Shown in pieces: positions 45,352 through 54,388 of a stretch of 64,000 nucleotides of DNA (the stretch's first letter is position 1; every line of letters starts with the position of its first letter). Source of the DNA: Flavobacteriaceae bacterium. GTDB lineage: Bacteria > Bacteroidota > Bacteroidia > Flavobacteriales > Flavobacteriaceae. The notes under the pieces were generated by a model. The model did not search any database, was not told the origin of the DNA, and worked only from the letters and a program-made list of their open reading frames with translations. The translations under genes and the position numbers were made by a program. Where the stretch lies: contig JAKISG010000008.1 in NCBI GenBank assembly GCA_021648755.1, positions 21,023-85,022 of the forward strand, in the 5' to 3' direction.

Positions 45352-47616
45352 TTATTTATAAATTAACTCAAACCTATCAAGATTCATTATTTTTGTCCAA
45401 GCAGCAATAAAATCTTTTACAAACTTTTCTTTAGAGTCGTTACTTGCATAAAACTCTGCTAATGCTCTAAGTTCAGAATTTGAACCAAATATTAAATCTG
45501 CTCTAGTTGCTGTCCATTTATTATTTCCTGTTTTAATATCTTTTCCAACAAATTCTTCTTTTGCGTCTGATGTTGCTTTCCATTCAACACTCATTCCAAG
45601 TAAATTAACAAAAAAAGCATTAGTTAATTTATCTTTATTTGTTGTGAATATTCCATTTTTACCTCCATCAAAATTAGCATTTAACGCTCTCATTCCTCCA
45701 ACTAATACTGTCATTTCTGGTGCTGTAAGTGTAAGTAATTGTGCTTTATCAACCAATAATTCTTCTGTAGATAGTGTGTATTTCGTTTTTAAATAATTAC
45801 GGAAACCATCTGCCATTGGCTCCAAAAGATTAAATGAATTAATATCTGTTTGCTCTTGAACTGCATCTGTACGACCAGAAGTAAACGGTACTTTAAAATT
45901 ATATCCAGCATTACTTACTGATTTTTCTACTCCAACAGTTCCTGCCAATACAATTAAATCAGCCATTGATACTTTTTTAGAATCTGATTTATCATTAAAA
46001 TTTTCTTGAATATTTTTTAATACTGCCAATACTTTTTTCAATTGTTTAGGGTTGTTTACTTCCCAGTTTACTTGTGGTTTTAATCGTATTCTTGCACCAT
46101 TTGCACCACCTCTTCTGTCAGAATGGCGATAAGTAGAAGCAGATGCCCAGGCAGTTGTTACCATTTCACTAATCGTTAAATTTGAGTTTAAGATTTGTTT
46201 CTTTAGAAATTCAATATCATTTTGGTTAATAGATTTATAATTTGCAATAGGGATTGGGTCTTGCCAAATCAAATCTTCTGTTGGTGCTTCCTGTCCAATA
46301 TATGTAGATTTTGGTCCCATATCTCTATGCGTTAATTTAAACCAAGCCCTTGCAAAAGCGTCATCAAAAGTATCTGGATTTTTGTAAAATTTTCTTGCTA
46401 TTTTTTCATAAACAGGGTCAAATCGTAGTGCTAAATCCGTAGTAAACATGCCTGGCTTAACCATTTTAGCTGAATCAAAAGCATCTGGAACCATCATTTT
46501 TGGGTTTTTAGGTTCCCATTGATGAGCGCCTGCGGGACTTTTTGTTAATTCCCAGTCATTTTCAAATAAATTAAAAAAGAATAAGTGACTCCATTTGGTA
46601 GGTGTAGATGTCCATACTACTTCTAGACCTGATGTAATTGCATCTGCACCTTTACCCGATTTATAAGTGTTTTTCCAACCAAAACCCTGTGCTTCTATTT
46701 CAGAAGATTCAGGATCTGACCCAAGGTAAGATGCGCTAGCTGCACCGTGTGCTTTGCCAAGCGTATGTCCACCTGCAATTAATGCTACCGTTTCTTCATC
46801 ATTCATTCCCATTCTTCCGAATGTTTCACGAATATCTTTTGCTGCTAAAAGCGGGTCTGGATTGCCATTTGGTCCTTCTGGATTTACATAAATTAATCCC
46901 ATTTGAACTGCTGCAAGCGGGTTTTCAAGTTTTCTATCTCCTTGATATCGTTTACTATCATCTAGCCATTTTTCTTCTGCTCCCCAATAAACATCTTCAT
47001 TTGGTTGCCAAACATCTGTTCTACCTCCCGCAAAACCAAAAGTCTTAAAGCCTGTAGATTCTAATGCTACATTTCCTGTAAGAATCATTAAATCTGCCCA
47101 AGAAATTTTATTTCCATATTTTTTCTTTATGGGCCAAAGTAATCTTCTTGCTTTGTCTAAATTGGCATTATCTGGCCAACTATTTTGTGGTGCAAATCTT
47201 TGTTGTGCAGACCTAGAACCTCCACGTCCATCACCTGAACGATATGTACCTGCATTGTGCCAAGCCATTCTAATCATAAAGCCTGCGTAACTTCCGTAAT
47301 CTGCTGGCCACCAGTCTTTCGAATCGGACATTAATGTACGTATATCTTTTTTTAATGCTTTGTAATCCAAACTTTTAAATTCTTTTACATAGTCAAAATC
47401 TGTATTCGTAGGGTTTGTTAATGTTGAATGTTTGCGTAACAAATCTAAATTCAATCGATTAGGCCACCAATCGCTATTGTCCGCACTTCTTTTATTCAAA
47501 TTGCTTTTTTTGGTAACAGTTGCTCCTGAAACTCCATCTGTTGTTTTATTGCCATTCTCAGTGTTACAACCTGCAAATAGTAGAAGTGAAATAATTATTG
47601 TTGCTATGTTTTTCAT
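45352..47616 (-). CDS. katG: Catalase-peroxidase KatG with lipoprotein signal
   Basis: Haem enzyme that removes H2O2, 754 residues with the usual two-lobe layout. Distal pocket Arg116, Trp119 and His120 (IRMAWHNAGTYR), Tyr243 and Met269 (the Trp-Tyr-Met adduct), and proximal His284 (GGHTLGKAHG) are all present. The N-terminus carries an export signal ending in LLLFAGC, with Cys17 as a predicted lipidation site and a polar Asn/Thr/Gly linker to about residue 45. KatG is normally cytoplasmic, so this one is predicted to be envelope-anchored. An OxyR-type site was not seen; a near-consensus promoter (taatttg) lies about 35 bases upstream. Confidence 0.95.
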   Translation of the reverse strand: MKNIATIIISLLLFAGCNTENGNKTTDGVSGATVTKKSNLNKRSADNSDWWPNRLNLDLLRKHSTLTNPTNTDFDYVKEFKSLDYKALKKDIRTLMSDSKDWWPADYGSYAGFMIRMAWHNAGTYRSGDGRGGSRSAQQRFAPQNSWPDNANLDKARRLLWPIKKKYGNKISWADLMILTGNVALESTGFKTFGFAGGRTDVWQPNEDVYWGAEEKWLDDSKRYQGDRKLENPLAAVQMGLIYVNPEGPNGNPDPLLAAKDIRETFGRMGMNDEETVALIAGGHTLGKAHGAASASYLGSDPESSEIEAQGFGWKNTYKSGKGADAITSGLEVVWTSTPTKWSHLFFFNLFENDWELTKSPAGAHQWEPKNPKMMVPDAFDSAKMVKPGMFTTDLALRFDPVYEKIARKFYKNPDTFDDAFARAWFKLTHRDMGPKSTYIGQEAPTEDLIWQDPIPIANYKSINQNDIEFLKKQILNSNLTISEMVTTAWASASTYRHSDRRGGANGARIRLKPQVNWEVNNPKQLKKVLAVLKNIQENFNDKSDSKKVSMADLIVLAGTVGVEKSVSNAGYNFKVPFTSGRTDAVQEQTDINSFNLLEPMADGFRNYLKTKYTLSTEELLVDKAQLLTLTAPEMTVLVGGMRALNANFDGGKNGIFTTNKDKLTNAFFVNLLGMSVEWKATSDAKEEFVGKDIKTGNNKWTATRADLIFGSNSELRALAEFYASNDSKEKFVKDFIAAWTKIMNLDRFELIYK

Positions 47617-47763
47617 TTTTTAAAGTTTTTAAGTGAGTGTAATGCAAATTAACAGTTAATGTAGGTTTTTTGATGAATGAAATAAATTGATAGTTTTTAT
47701 AACTTCATAGATATTATCGATATTAAGTATTTTTTTGTATGAAGCCTAACAAGCATTAAAACC

Positions 47764-47955
47764 CTATTTTAACGCATCAATAACCTTTAAAAAAGTGTCT
47801 GGTTCTGGGCGAACTCTTTGGTTATTTGTAAGGTCAACAAAAACAATTTTTCCGTTAGCATCAGTTAAGAAAGTAAAGCCAATATTTGTTTTTTGAAATT
47901 TTGTTTGATTTTTGTTAGTGGTTTGTGTTTTTTTTCGCAATTCTGCATTGTTGTT
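47764..47955 (-). pseudogene. C-terminal fragment of a redoxin (peroxiredoxin-like)
   Basis: On the minus strand an open stretch ends with FTFLTDANGKIVFVDLT and RVRPEPDTFLKVIDALK before a TAG at 47766-47764. This resembles the C-terminal strand-helix end of AhpC/TSA-like redoxins. No start codon, CxxC or PxxxTxxC active site is present: upstream the sequence runs into a low-complexity Lys/Gln/Thr segment and then the next pseudogene. It is a truncated remnant, not a working gene. The family call rests on about 40 residues and is tentative. Confidence 0.5.
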
Positions 47956-48313
47956 CTACTTTAATATTAAGTCAAGAATTCCACAAATTCCTGCTCCTGT
48001 TATAATTATCCACGAAATCCAGTCTTTTAAATTCGTTGTTTTTGTGTTTAAGAAACATTAGGTGAAATCCGAGATGAACAATTAGAAAGATGTCAAAACC
48101 TATTCTAAAGGTATCAATGTCTGAACTATTTGTTAATTGCCAAAACAGCCAATAAAATATTGGTATATGAGCAAACTAAAAAACTATATATCCTGTTTTG
48201 TCGTCCAGCATTGAAAGCCCAGGAAATATTCTCCATTATTTGCAACGAATTGCATCCATTTCGTGTATAATTATTAATGATAATCCTGCTATAAAAATAA
48301 TACTGGGTGCCAT
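47956..48313 (-). pseudogene. Small integral membrane protein (DUF6713-like) with two internal stops
   Basis: From the ATG at 48313 the minus strand reads APSIIFIAGLSLIIIHEMDAIRC, then a TAA at about 48238 (where Glu, gaa, is expected), WRIFPGLSMLDDKTGYIVF, then a TAG at about 48178 (Leu, ttg, expected), then AHIPIFYWLFWQL, HLGFHLMFLKHKNN and WISWIIITGAGICGILDLILK, ending at a TAG at 47958-47956. The frame is unbroken through about 119 codons, so the gene was lost by two point mutations, not by frameshifts. HEMDAIR and the four-helix plan match a small DUF6713-type membrane family. Function unknown. Confidence 0.65.
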
Positions 48314-48518
48314 AATAATATGTCCTGTCTTAATGGTTGATTTAGTATAACCTCTAACAAATATCAGGATAAAAAATGATTTAATGTTTGTTTATTAAAA
48401 GTTGAACAACTTAAGTTTACAATCCTTAAATTTAAAAATTCTAAATAAGAAGGAACAAAAGAGAGGAATAAACAATTTGGAATTTGTTATTTTGGTATTG
48501 GAATTTTATATTTAAAAA

Positions 48519-49832
48519 ATGCAAGAAGATTTTCTCCACTATTTATGGAAGCATAAAAAGTTTAATTTACTCGATTTAAAAACTACAGCAGGAGAACATA
48601 TTTCTATTGTTTCAGTTGGACAACATAACCAAAATTCTGGACCAGATTTTTTTGCTGCACAATTAAAAATCGATAATCAACATTGGGCAGGCAATGTAGA
48701 AATTCATGTTAAAGCGAGTGATTGGTTTGTGCATAATCATGAAAATGATAAGGCTTACGACAATGTAATTTTGCATGTGGTTTGGGAACAGGATACAGAT
48801 ATTTTCAGAAAAGACAATACAACAATTCCAACTTTAGTATTACAAGAAGTTGTTTCAAAAGAAGCCTTACAAAACTACCAAGAGCTATTTTCTAAATCAC
48901 AAAAATGGATTAATTGTGAGAACAATTTTGCTAGCATAGATGATTTTGTAGTTCAAAATTGGTTAGAGCGTTTGTATTTTGAACGTTTGGAACGTAAGTC
49001 TCACGATATTGAAAAGTTACTAAAAACATCTTCTAATAATTGGGAAGAAGTGTTGTTTAAAATGTTGGCTAAAAATTTTGGATTAAAAGTAAATGCAGAG
49101 GCATTCTTGAGCATTTCTAATTCTTTCGATTTTTCGGTAGTTAGAAAACAACAATCTAAAGTTATGAGTTTGGAAGCACTGTTTTTTGGACAAGCAGGTT
49201 TATTGGAAGGCGATAATCAAGATGTATATTATTTAGAATTAGCTCAAGAATATAAATTTTTAAAACAAAAGTTTAATCTATCAAATGAAAATGTTACACC
49301 ATTACAATTTTTTAGATTACGTCCATCAAATTTTCCAACAATTAGATTACCTCAATTAGCGATGTTGTATCATGAGCAACAAAATTTATTTTCAAAAATA
49401 ATGAATACAAAATCTGTTGAAGAATTATATAAATTATTTACTGTTGCAACTTCTACCTTTTGGGAAACGCATTATACATTTAATAAAACAGTTAAACAAT
49501 CTAAAAAAGTAATCACCAAATCGTTTATAGATTTGTTACTCATCAATACAATTATTCCATTAAAATTTAGTTATTTAAAATATCAAGGAAAAGTTATTGA
49601 TGATGAAATTGTTGAGATTATTCAAAATATAGTTTCAGAAAAGAATAGTATTATAGAAAAATTTAATTCAATAAAATCAGTATCAATTACTGCTTTGCAA
49701 TCTCAAGCTTTATTGCAATTAAAAAATGAGTATTGCGATAAAAATAAATGTTTAAGATGTGCGATAGGAAACAACTTGTTAGGCGCAACGATGAAGAAAA
49801 GTATTCCGGGAAATAACTCAATAACTCAATAA
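48519..49832 (+). CDS. DUF2851 family protein
   Basis: A 437-residue soluble protein of a family conserved in Bacteroidota, function unknown. The N-terminal block (EDFLHYLWKHKKF, GQHNQNSGPDFFAAQLKI, WAGNVEIHVKASDW) is diagnostic and looks like a nuclease-type fold, though I cannot assign activity. The C-terminus carries a Cys cluster (CDKNKCLRC, about 410-418), a possible metal site. The stop codon lies inside an 8-bp tandem repeat. It is followed by a PspC gene 34 bases later, a common pairing in flavobacteria. Confidence 0.85.
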   Translation: MQEDFLHYLWKHKKFNLLDLKTTAGEHISIVSVGQHNQNSGPDFFAAQLKIDNQHWAGNVEIHVKASDWFVHNHENDKAYDNVILHVVWEQDTDIFRKDNTTIPTLVLQEVVSKEALQNYQELFSKSQKWINCENNFASIDDFVVQNWLERLYFERLERKSHDIEKLLKTSSNNWEEVLFKMLAKNFGLKVNAEAFLSISNSFDFSVVRKQQSKVMSLEALFFGQAGLLEGDNQDVYYLELAQEYKFLKQKFNLSNENVTPLQFFRLRPSNFPTIRLPQLAMLYHEQQNLFSKIMNTKSVEELYKLFTVATSTFWETHYTFNKTVKQSKKVITKSFIDLLLINTIIPLKFSYLKYQGKVIDDEIVEIIQNIVSEKNSIIEKFNSIKSVSITALQSQALLQLKNEYCDKNKCLRCAIGNNLLGATMKKSIPGNNSITQ

Positions 49833-49851
49833 CCCAATAACTCAATAACTT
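49812..49851 (+). repeat. Five-copy 8-bp tandem repeat over a stop codon
   Basis: Unit AATAACTC repeated about 5 times with one mismatch in the third copy. The DUF2851 stop codon (49830-49832) lies within it. Loss or gain of a unit would shift the last codons. Confidence 0.85.
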
Positions 49852-49866
49852 TTAATAACTTGCAGC

Positions 49867-50094
49867 ATGAATATTTTTTACAGAACCTTACTCTATTTTC
49901 AAAAACACGGTTACTACGTGTGCCAGCGTATTGCCGATCGTTTAGGAATGCGAGCAAAAGTGGTGCGAACCTCTTTTATTTACCTCACTTTTGTAACTTT
50001 AGGCTTCGGGTTTGCCTTGTATTTATTCATAGCATTTTGGATGCGCATTAAAGATTTGGTTTATACTAAACGCTCTTCAGTTTTCGATTTATAG
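49867..50094 (+). CDS. PspC-domain membrane protein
   Basis: A 75-residue protein with a PspC domain (about 15-60): KHGYYVCQRIADRLGM followed by one or two hydrophobic helices (about 38-56) and a basic C-terminus. PspC proteins take part in membrane-stress responses in other bacteria, but single-domain versions in Bacteroidota are unstudied. I choose this frame over the overlapping open frame at 49860, because only this one matches the family and starts with ATG. It is probably co-transcribed with DUF2851. Confidence 0.8.
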   Translation: MNIFYRTLLYFQKHGYYVCQRIADRLGMRAKVVRTSFIYLTFVTLGFGFALYLFIAFWMRIKDLVYTKRSSVFDL

Positions 50095-50240
50095 AAACAT
50101 TGTAAATCCAAACCCTACTTCATTATATAATATAAATTGAGTTAAATAGGTATTATACTTTTAAAAACTCATTTATTTTTAGCATCTTGCTGTCTTTAAT
50201 TTTAATTTTCTCGAAAAAATATTAACTAACACTTATTATT

Positions 50241-51845
50241 ATGAAGAAATATCTTCTCTCTATTTTCACTTTAATTTTACCAATTCTAACATTTGCTCAA
50301 GAAGTAACTGAAGCTGGAATCGATGAAAAAATTGATCAGGCTTTTGGCAGTGCAACGGGATGGTTTGTAAATTTTATTTTTTATCAAATATCTTTTACTG
50401 AAGATGTTAAAGTGTATTGGGTATTGTTTCCATTAATATTAGGAGCAACATATTTCACGTTCTATTTTAAGCTGATAAATTTTACAGGATTCTTTACTTC
50501 AATAAATATCGTTAGAGGAAAATTTGACGATTTAGAAGGAAGAGAAGATCATAACGTAGAAGTAGCAGATACAGTATTCACAGACGATGGCGACAATCCG
50601 GATACAATTAGAGTTGAAGGACATCAAGGCGAGGTTTCACATTTTCAAGCATTAACAGCAGCATTATCTGCCACAGTTGGTTTAGGTAATATTGCAGGTG
50701 TTGCAATTGCAGTGTCTATTGGTGGAGCAGGAGCAACGTTCTGGATGATTGTTGCAGGGTTTTTAGGAATGGCTTCAAAGTTTGTTGAATGTACACTAGG
50801 CGTGAAATATAGAGATATAGCAGAAGACGGAACGGTTTATGGAGGGCCAATGTATTACTTAACCAAAGGGCTTAAGGAAAAAGGACTTGGCAGATTAGGA
50901 AAAATTTTAGCTGGTCTGTTTGCGGTTTTCGTTATTGGTGGATCTGTTGGTGGTGGAAATATGTTTCAAGTAAATCAAGCATTCCAATTGGTTGAAAGTA
51001 TTACAGGAGGAGAAGCTTCCTTTTTTCACGGAAGAGGATGGCTTTTTGGCTTAATTATGGCTATACTGGTTGGGATTGTTATTATTGGAGGAATTAAAAA
51101 AATTGCAAAGGTTACAGATAAGATTGTGCCATTTATGGTAGTGATTTATGTTGCTGCATCATTATTCGTGATTTTTGCGAATTACGATATGATTGGTAAT
51201 GCCTTTATGCAAATTTTTGATGGAGCATTTAGTCCAGAAGGTGTTGCAGGTGGTGCTGTTGGAGTATTGGTTCAAGGATTTAGAAGAGCTGCATTTTCAA
51301 ATGAAGCTGGAATAGGTTCTGCATCTATTGCACATTCTGCTGTAAAAACAAAATATGCTGCCTCCGAAGGTATGGTAGCTTTATTAGAACCATTTATTGA
51401 TACAGTAGTAGTTTGTACCATGACTGCATTAGTACTTATAATTACTGGTAATGTAACCGCAGCTAATTCAGGATTAAATGATGCAGATGCAATTTTATTA
51501 ACCTCTGGAGCTTTTGAGTCTGCTATTTCTTGGTTCCCTTACGTACTTACTATTGCTGTTGTTTTATTTGCTTTTAGTACAATGATATCTTGGTCTTATT
51601 ATGGGTTTCAAGGTTGGGCATATTTATTTGGTAGAACAAAGAGAATGGAATATGCATATAAAATTATGTTCTGTGGTTTTGTAATAATTGGTGCTGCCGC
51701 AAGTTTAGGCTCTGTAATCGGTTTTTCAGATGCAATGATTTTTGCAATGATGGTGCCAAATATGATAGGACTTGTACTTTTAGCGCCTAAAGTAAAAGAA
51801 GAGCTCTCAAAATATATGGATGCCATAAAATCCAAAAAAACATAA
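50241..51845 (+). CDS. Alanine or glycine:cation symporter (AGCS family)
   Basis: Na+- or H+-coupled amino-acid carrier of 534 residues. It begins with a signal-like hydrophobic segment (1-19, ending FAQ) and a short extracytoplasmic part, then about ten membrane helices. Family signatures are ALSATVGLGNIAGVAIA (about 136-152) and FRRAAFSNEAGIGSASIAHS near 350-370, plus GGPMYY at about 211. Preference between alanine and glycine is not readable. An 80-residue loop after the second helix (EGREDHNVEVADTVFTDDG) is larger than in E. coli relatives. It is 16 bases before the HhH gene. Confidence 0.92.
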   Translation: MKKYLLSIFTLILPILTFAQEVTEAGIDEKIDQAFGSATGWFVNFIFYQISFTEDVKVYWVLFPLILGATYFTFYFKLINFTGFFTSINIVRGKFDDLEGREDHNVEVADTVFTDDGDNPDTIRVEGHQGEVSHFQALTAALSATVGLGNIAGVAIAVSIGGAGATFWMIVAGFLGMASKFVECTLGVKYRDIAEDGTVYGGPMYYLTKGLKEKGLGRLGKILAGLFAVFVIGGSVGGGNMFQVNQAFQLVESITGGEASFFHGRGWLFGLIMAILVGIVIIGGIKKIAKVTDKIVPFMVVIYVAASLFVIFANYDMIGNAFMQIFDGAFSPEGVAGGAVGVLVQGFRRAAFSNEAGIGSASIAHSAVKTKYAASEGMVALLEPFIDTVVVCTMTALVLIITGNVTAANSGLNDADAILLTSGAFESAISWFPYVLTIAVVLFAFSTMISWSYYGFQGWAYLFGRTKRMEYAYKIMFCGFVIIGAAASLGSVIGFSDAMIFAMMVPNMIGLVLLAPKVKEELSKYMDAIKSKKT

Positions 51846-51861
51846 TTTAATATAGTACTGT

Positions 51862-52731
51862 ATGAAATCCCATTTCAAGTTTACTAAAAAACAACGAAGT
51901 GGGATTTTTTTGTTGTTACTGCTCATCATCATTTTTCAATGTGTATATTTTTTTGTTGACTTTTCTTCTGAGAATGTGATTGTAGACCAGAAGGAGCTTC
52001 AACTATTTCAGCAAGAAATAGATTCATTACGATTGGTTGAAACTGAAAATCGAAGACCTAAAATTTATCCTTTTAACCCAAATTATATTACAGATTACAA
52101 AGGCTATACATTAGGAATGACTAATGAAGAGATTGACAGATTGCTCAAATTTAGAACAAAGAACCAATGGATTAATTCTGTTAAACAGTTTCAGGATGTA
52201 ACCAACGTTTCAGATTCTTTGCTTAATAGAATCTCACCTTATTTTAAATTTCCGGATTGGGTTACAAATCCAAAACCTAAATCATCATTTACTTATCAAA
52301 ATAATAGCTCTCCAAAAAGTTATTCAGAAAAAACAGATTTAAACACAGCTACTGTTATTCAATTACGAAAAGTGAATGGCATTGGCGAAAAACTTTCAGA
52401 ACGCATTATTAATTATAGAAACAAATTTGTTGGAGGCTTTATTGCCGATGTACAGCTTCAAGATATTTATGGCTTAACACCCGAAGTTATTGAACGCGTT
52501 TTAAACCAATTCACAGTTAAAACGCCCAGACAAATCGTTGCATATAATCTTAACACTGTAACAAGAGATGAGCTGGTAACAATTCAGCATATAGATTACG
52601 AATTAGCTTACGAAATTGTTGAGCAAAGAACCTTAAGAGAAGGATTTCGTTCTTTCGAAGAATTAATAAAAGTTAAAGGCTTTCCAGTAAATAAAATTGA
52701 GATAATTAAATTATATTTGACCCTTGAATAA
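51862..52731 (+). CDS. Membrane-anchored helix-hairpin-helix protein (ComEA-like)
   Basis: A 289-residue protein with one membrane helix (about 15-33) and an extracytoplasmic part carrying helix-hairpin-helix modules: DLNTATVIQLRKVNGIGEKLSERIINYR (about 157-183, in two shorter blocks) and a second, weaker one near 225-285. HhH modules bind DNA without sequence specificity. ComEA proteins bind incoming DNA during transformation, and comF is in the window too, but a role in uptake is only inferred. It follows the AGCS symporter closely. Confidence 0.82.
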   Translation: MKSHFKFTKKQRSGIFLLLLLIIIFQCVYFFVDFSSENVIVDQKELQLFQQEIDSLRLVETENRRPKIYPFNPNYITDYKGYTLGMTNEEIDRLLKFRTKNQWINSVKQFQDVTNVSDSLLNRISPYFKFPDWVTNPKPKSSFTYQNNSSPKSYSEKTDLNTATVIQLRKVNGIGEKLSERIINYRNKFVGGFIADVQLQDIYGLTPEVIERVLNQFTVKTPRQIVAYNLNTVTRDELVTIQHIDYELAYEIVEQRTLREGFRSFEELIKVKGFPVNKIEIIKLYLTLE

Positions 52732-52778
52732 AGTACTTAAAGTATGTTAAAGTTATGAGTTCTTAAAGTTAAACCTAA

Positions 52779-52810
52779 CTTTAGGCACTTAAAACTTTAG
52801 GCACTTAAAA
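52779..52810. repeat. Tandem 16-bp repeat upstream of acyl-CoA dehydrogenase
   Basis: Two adjacent perfect copies of CTTTAGGCACTTAAAA, followed by a partial third (CTTA). They lie directly before the acyl-CoA dehydrogenase start. Confidence 0.85.
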
Positions 52811-52820
52811 CTTATAAAAT

Positions 52821-53987
52821 ATGAATAGTATGTACTTCAGTGAAGAGCATCAACTTTTTAGAAAAAGCCTTCAGGATTTCTTAAAAAAAGAAGTCGTTCC
52901 ACACATTGAAAAATGGGAAAAAACAGGAGCTATAGAACGCTTTATTTGGAAGAAATTTGGTGAAATGGGATACTTCGGACTTGCTTATCCTGAAGATTAC
53001 GGAGGATTAAATCTAGACCTTTTTTATACAGTTATTCTTTTGGAAGAACTTCAAAAAATAAATTCAGGAGGCTTTGCAGCAGCCATTTGGGCACATTGCT
53101 ATTTAGCAATGACACATGTTAATAAAGAAGGGAGTCATTATATAAAAGAAAATTATTTAACACCAAGTATTAATGGTGAAAAAATAGGATGTCTTTGTAT
53201 TACTGAACCTTTTGGAGGAAGTGATGTAGCAGGTATGCGCACAACAGCAATCAAGCAAGGAGAAAATTATATTCTAAATGGTTCAAAAACCTTTATTACA
53301 AATGGTGTGTATTGTGACTATATGGTTGTTGCAGCAAAAACAAATCCTGAATTTGGTAATAAAGGAATTAGTATGTTTATCGTGGATAAAGACACTCGAG
53401 GAGTTTCCGCTACAAAATTAGATAAACTTGGTTGGAGAGCATCTGATACTGCCGAAATTGCTTTCGATAATGTAATAATTCCTGCATCAAATTTAATGGG
53501 AGAGGAAGATAAAGGCTTCTCATATATAATGCAGCATTTTTCGTTAGAGAGATTGGTTATGGGAGTTAATGCACATGCAAGAGCAGAGTACGCTTTAGAG
53601 TATGCATTGCAATATATGTCGGAAAGAAAAACTTTTGGAAAAACAATAGATAAATATCAAGCTTTACGACATACCTATTCCGATTTATATAGTGAAATGG
53701 AACTGTGTAAAGAATACAACTATTCTGTAGCTTACAGATTAAATAAAGGAGAATATGTTGTAAAAGAAGCGACCATATCGAAACTTCAATCAACAAAAAT
53801 GGCAGACAAAGTTGTTTACCAATGCCTTCAGTTTTTAGGAGGCTATGGTTATATGGAAGATTATCCAATGGCACGATTATTACGTGATAGTCGTTTAGGA
53901 CCAATAGGAGGAGGAACATCAGAAATTTTACGAGAAATTTTGGCGAAAATTGTTATCGATAAAAAAGAATATAAACCTGCTACATAA
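52821..53987 (+). CDS. Acyl-CoA dehydrogenase, long-chain/isovaleryl-type active site
   Basis: FAD-dependent enzyme for the first step of beta-oxidation, 388 residues with all three domains. TEPFGGSD (128-135) and GSKTFITNG (154-162) are in the middle domain; RKTFGKTIDKYQ and the C-terminal GGGTSEILREI follow. The usual catalytic Glu of the YEGT motif is absent (Gly instead). Glu256 (ARAEYALE) sits where long-chain and isovaleryl-CoA dehydrogenases keep the base. So the enzyme is probably active on long or branched substrates. M4 is an alternative start. It fits with the ligases and dienoyl-CoA reductase in the window. Confidence 0.88.
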   Translation: MNSMYFSEEHQLFRKSLQDFLKKEVVPHIEKWEKTGAIERFIWKKFGEMGYFGLAYPEDYGGLNLDLFYTVILLEELQKINSGGFAAAIWAHCYLAMTHVNKEGSHYIKENYLTPSINGEKIGCLCITEPFGGSDVAGMRTTAIKQGENYILNGSKTFITNGVYCDYMVVAAKTNPEFGNKGISMFIVDKDTRGVSATKLDKLGWRASDTAEIAFDNVIIPASNLMGEEDKGFSYIMQHFSLERLVMGVNAHARAEYALEYALQYMSERKTFGKTIDKYQALRHTYSDLYSEMELCKEYNYSVAYRLNKGEYVVKEATISKLQSTKMADKVVYQCLQFLGGYGYMEDYPMARLLRDSRLGPIGGGTSEILREILAKIVIDKKEYKPAT

Positions 53988-54169
53988 ATTATTCATTATT
54001 AAATTGTTTTGCAATACAGTATTATTACATATTACAGAATTGACTTACAAAATATTTTACAATTAAACCGTTAAAATAACTGTTAAAATTTTATTCAAAA
54101 TGTATTTTGTTTACGGTTTTCCCGTACTCTTTAGCAATAACAAGAGTTGCTTTTGCACTATTATTTTTC

Positions 54170-54183
54170 AACAATTAATTGTT
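54170..54183. repeat. Perfect 14-bp palindrome
   Basis: AACAATTAATTGTT, flanked by T-rich and A-rich arms that extend the symmetry. Could be a transcription-factor site or part of a weak hairpin. Confidence 0.45.
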
Positions 54184-54307
54184 AAAAAAGTAATCGATAA
54201 AAATGTTTGGTTTCTATATATATATATATATATTAGTTGCTGTTAAAAACTAATTTTGATTTGTTTAGAAGCTTAATCAAAAGAAGTAATTAACTATGAT
54301 CGATCTT

Positions 54308-54327
54308 AACTGGTGCCAGTTTTTTTA
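54308..54327 (+). terminator. Possible small terminator hairpin
   Basis: AACTGG / CCAGTT arms with a 2-base centre, followed by a run of T. The loop is too tight for the full stem, so the folded stem is likely 5 bp. It would end transcripts running in from upstream, but no gene is close. Confidence 0.4.
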
Positions 54328-54330
54328 TTT

Positions 54331-54388
54331 AATGCTTCTACATTTATAGCTTCTAAAAGTTAATGCTTCTAAAATTTAGCTTCTAAAC
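54331..54388. repeat. Diverged tandem repeat, four GCTTCTA units
   Basis: GCTTCTA occurs at 54334, 54349, 54365 and 54379, with 14-16 base spacing and AT-rich filler. Confidence 0.6.

Noticed and set aside
49812..49851. Octamer repeat as a CRISPR array or integration site
   Set aside because: Units are 8 bases, directly joined, with no cas gene or integrase nearby.
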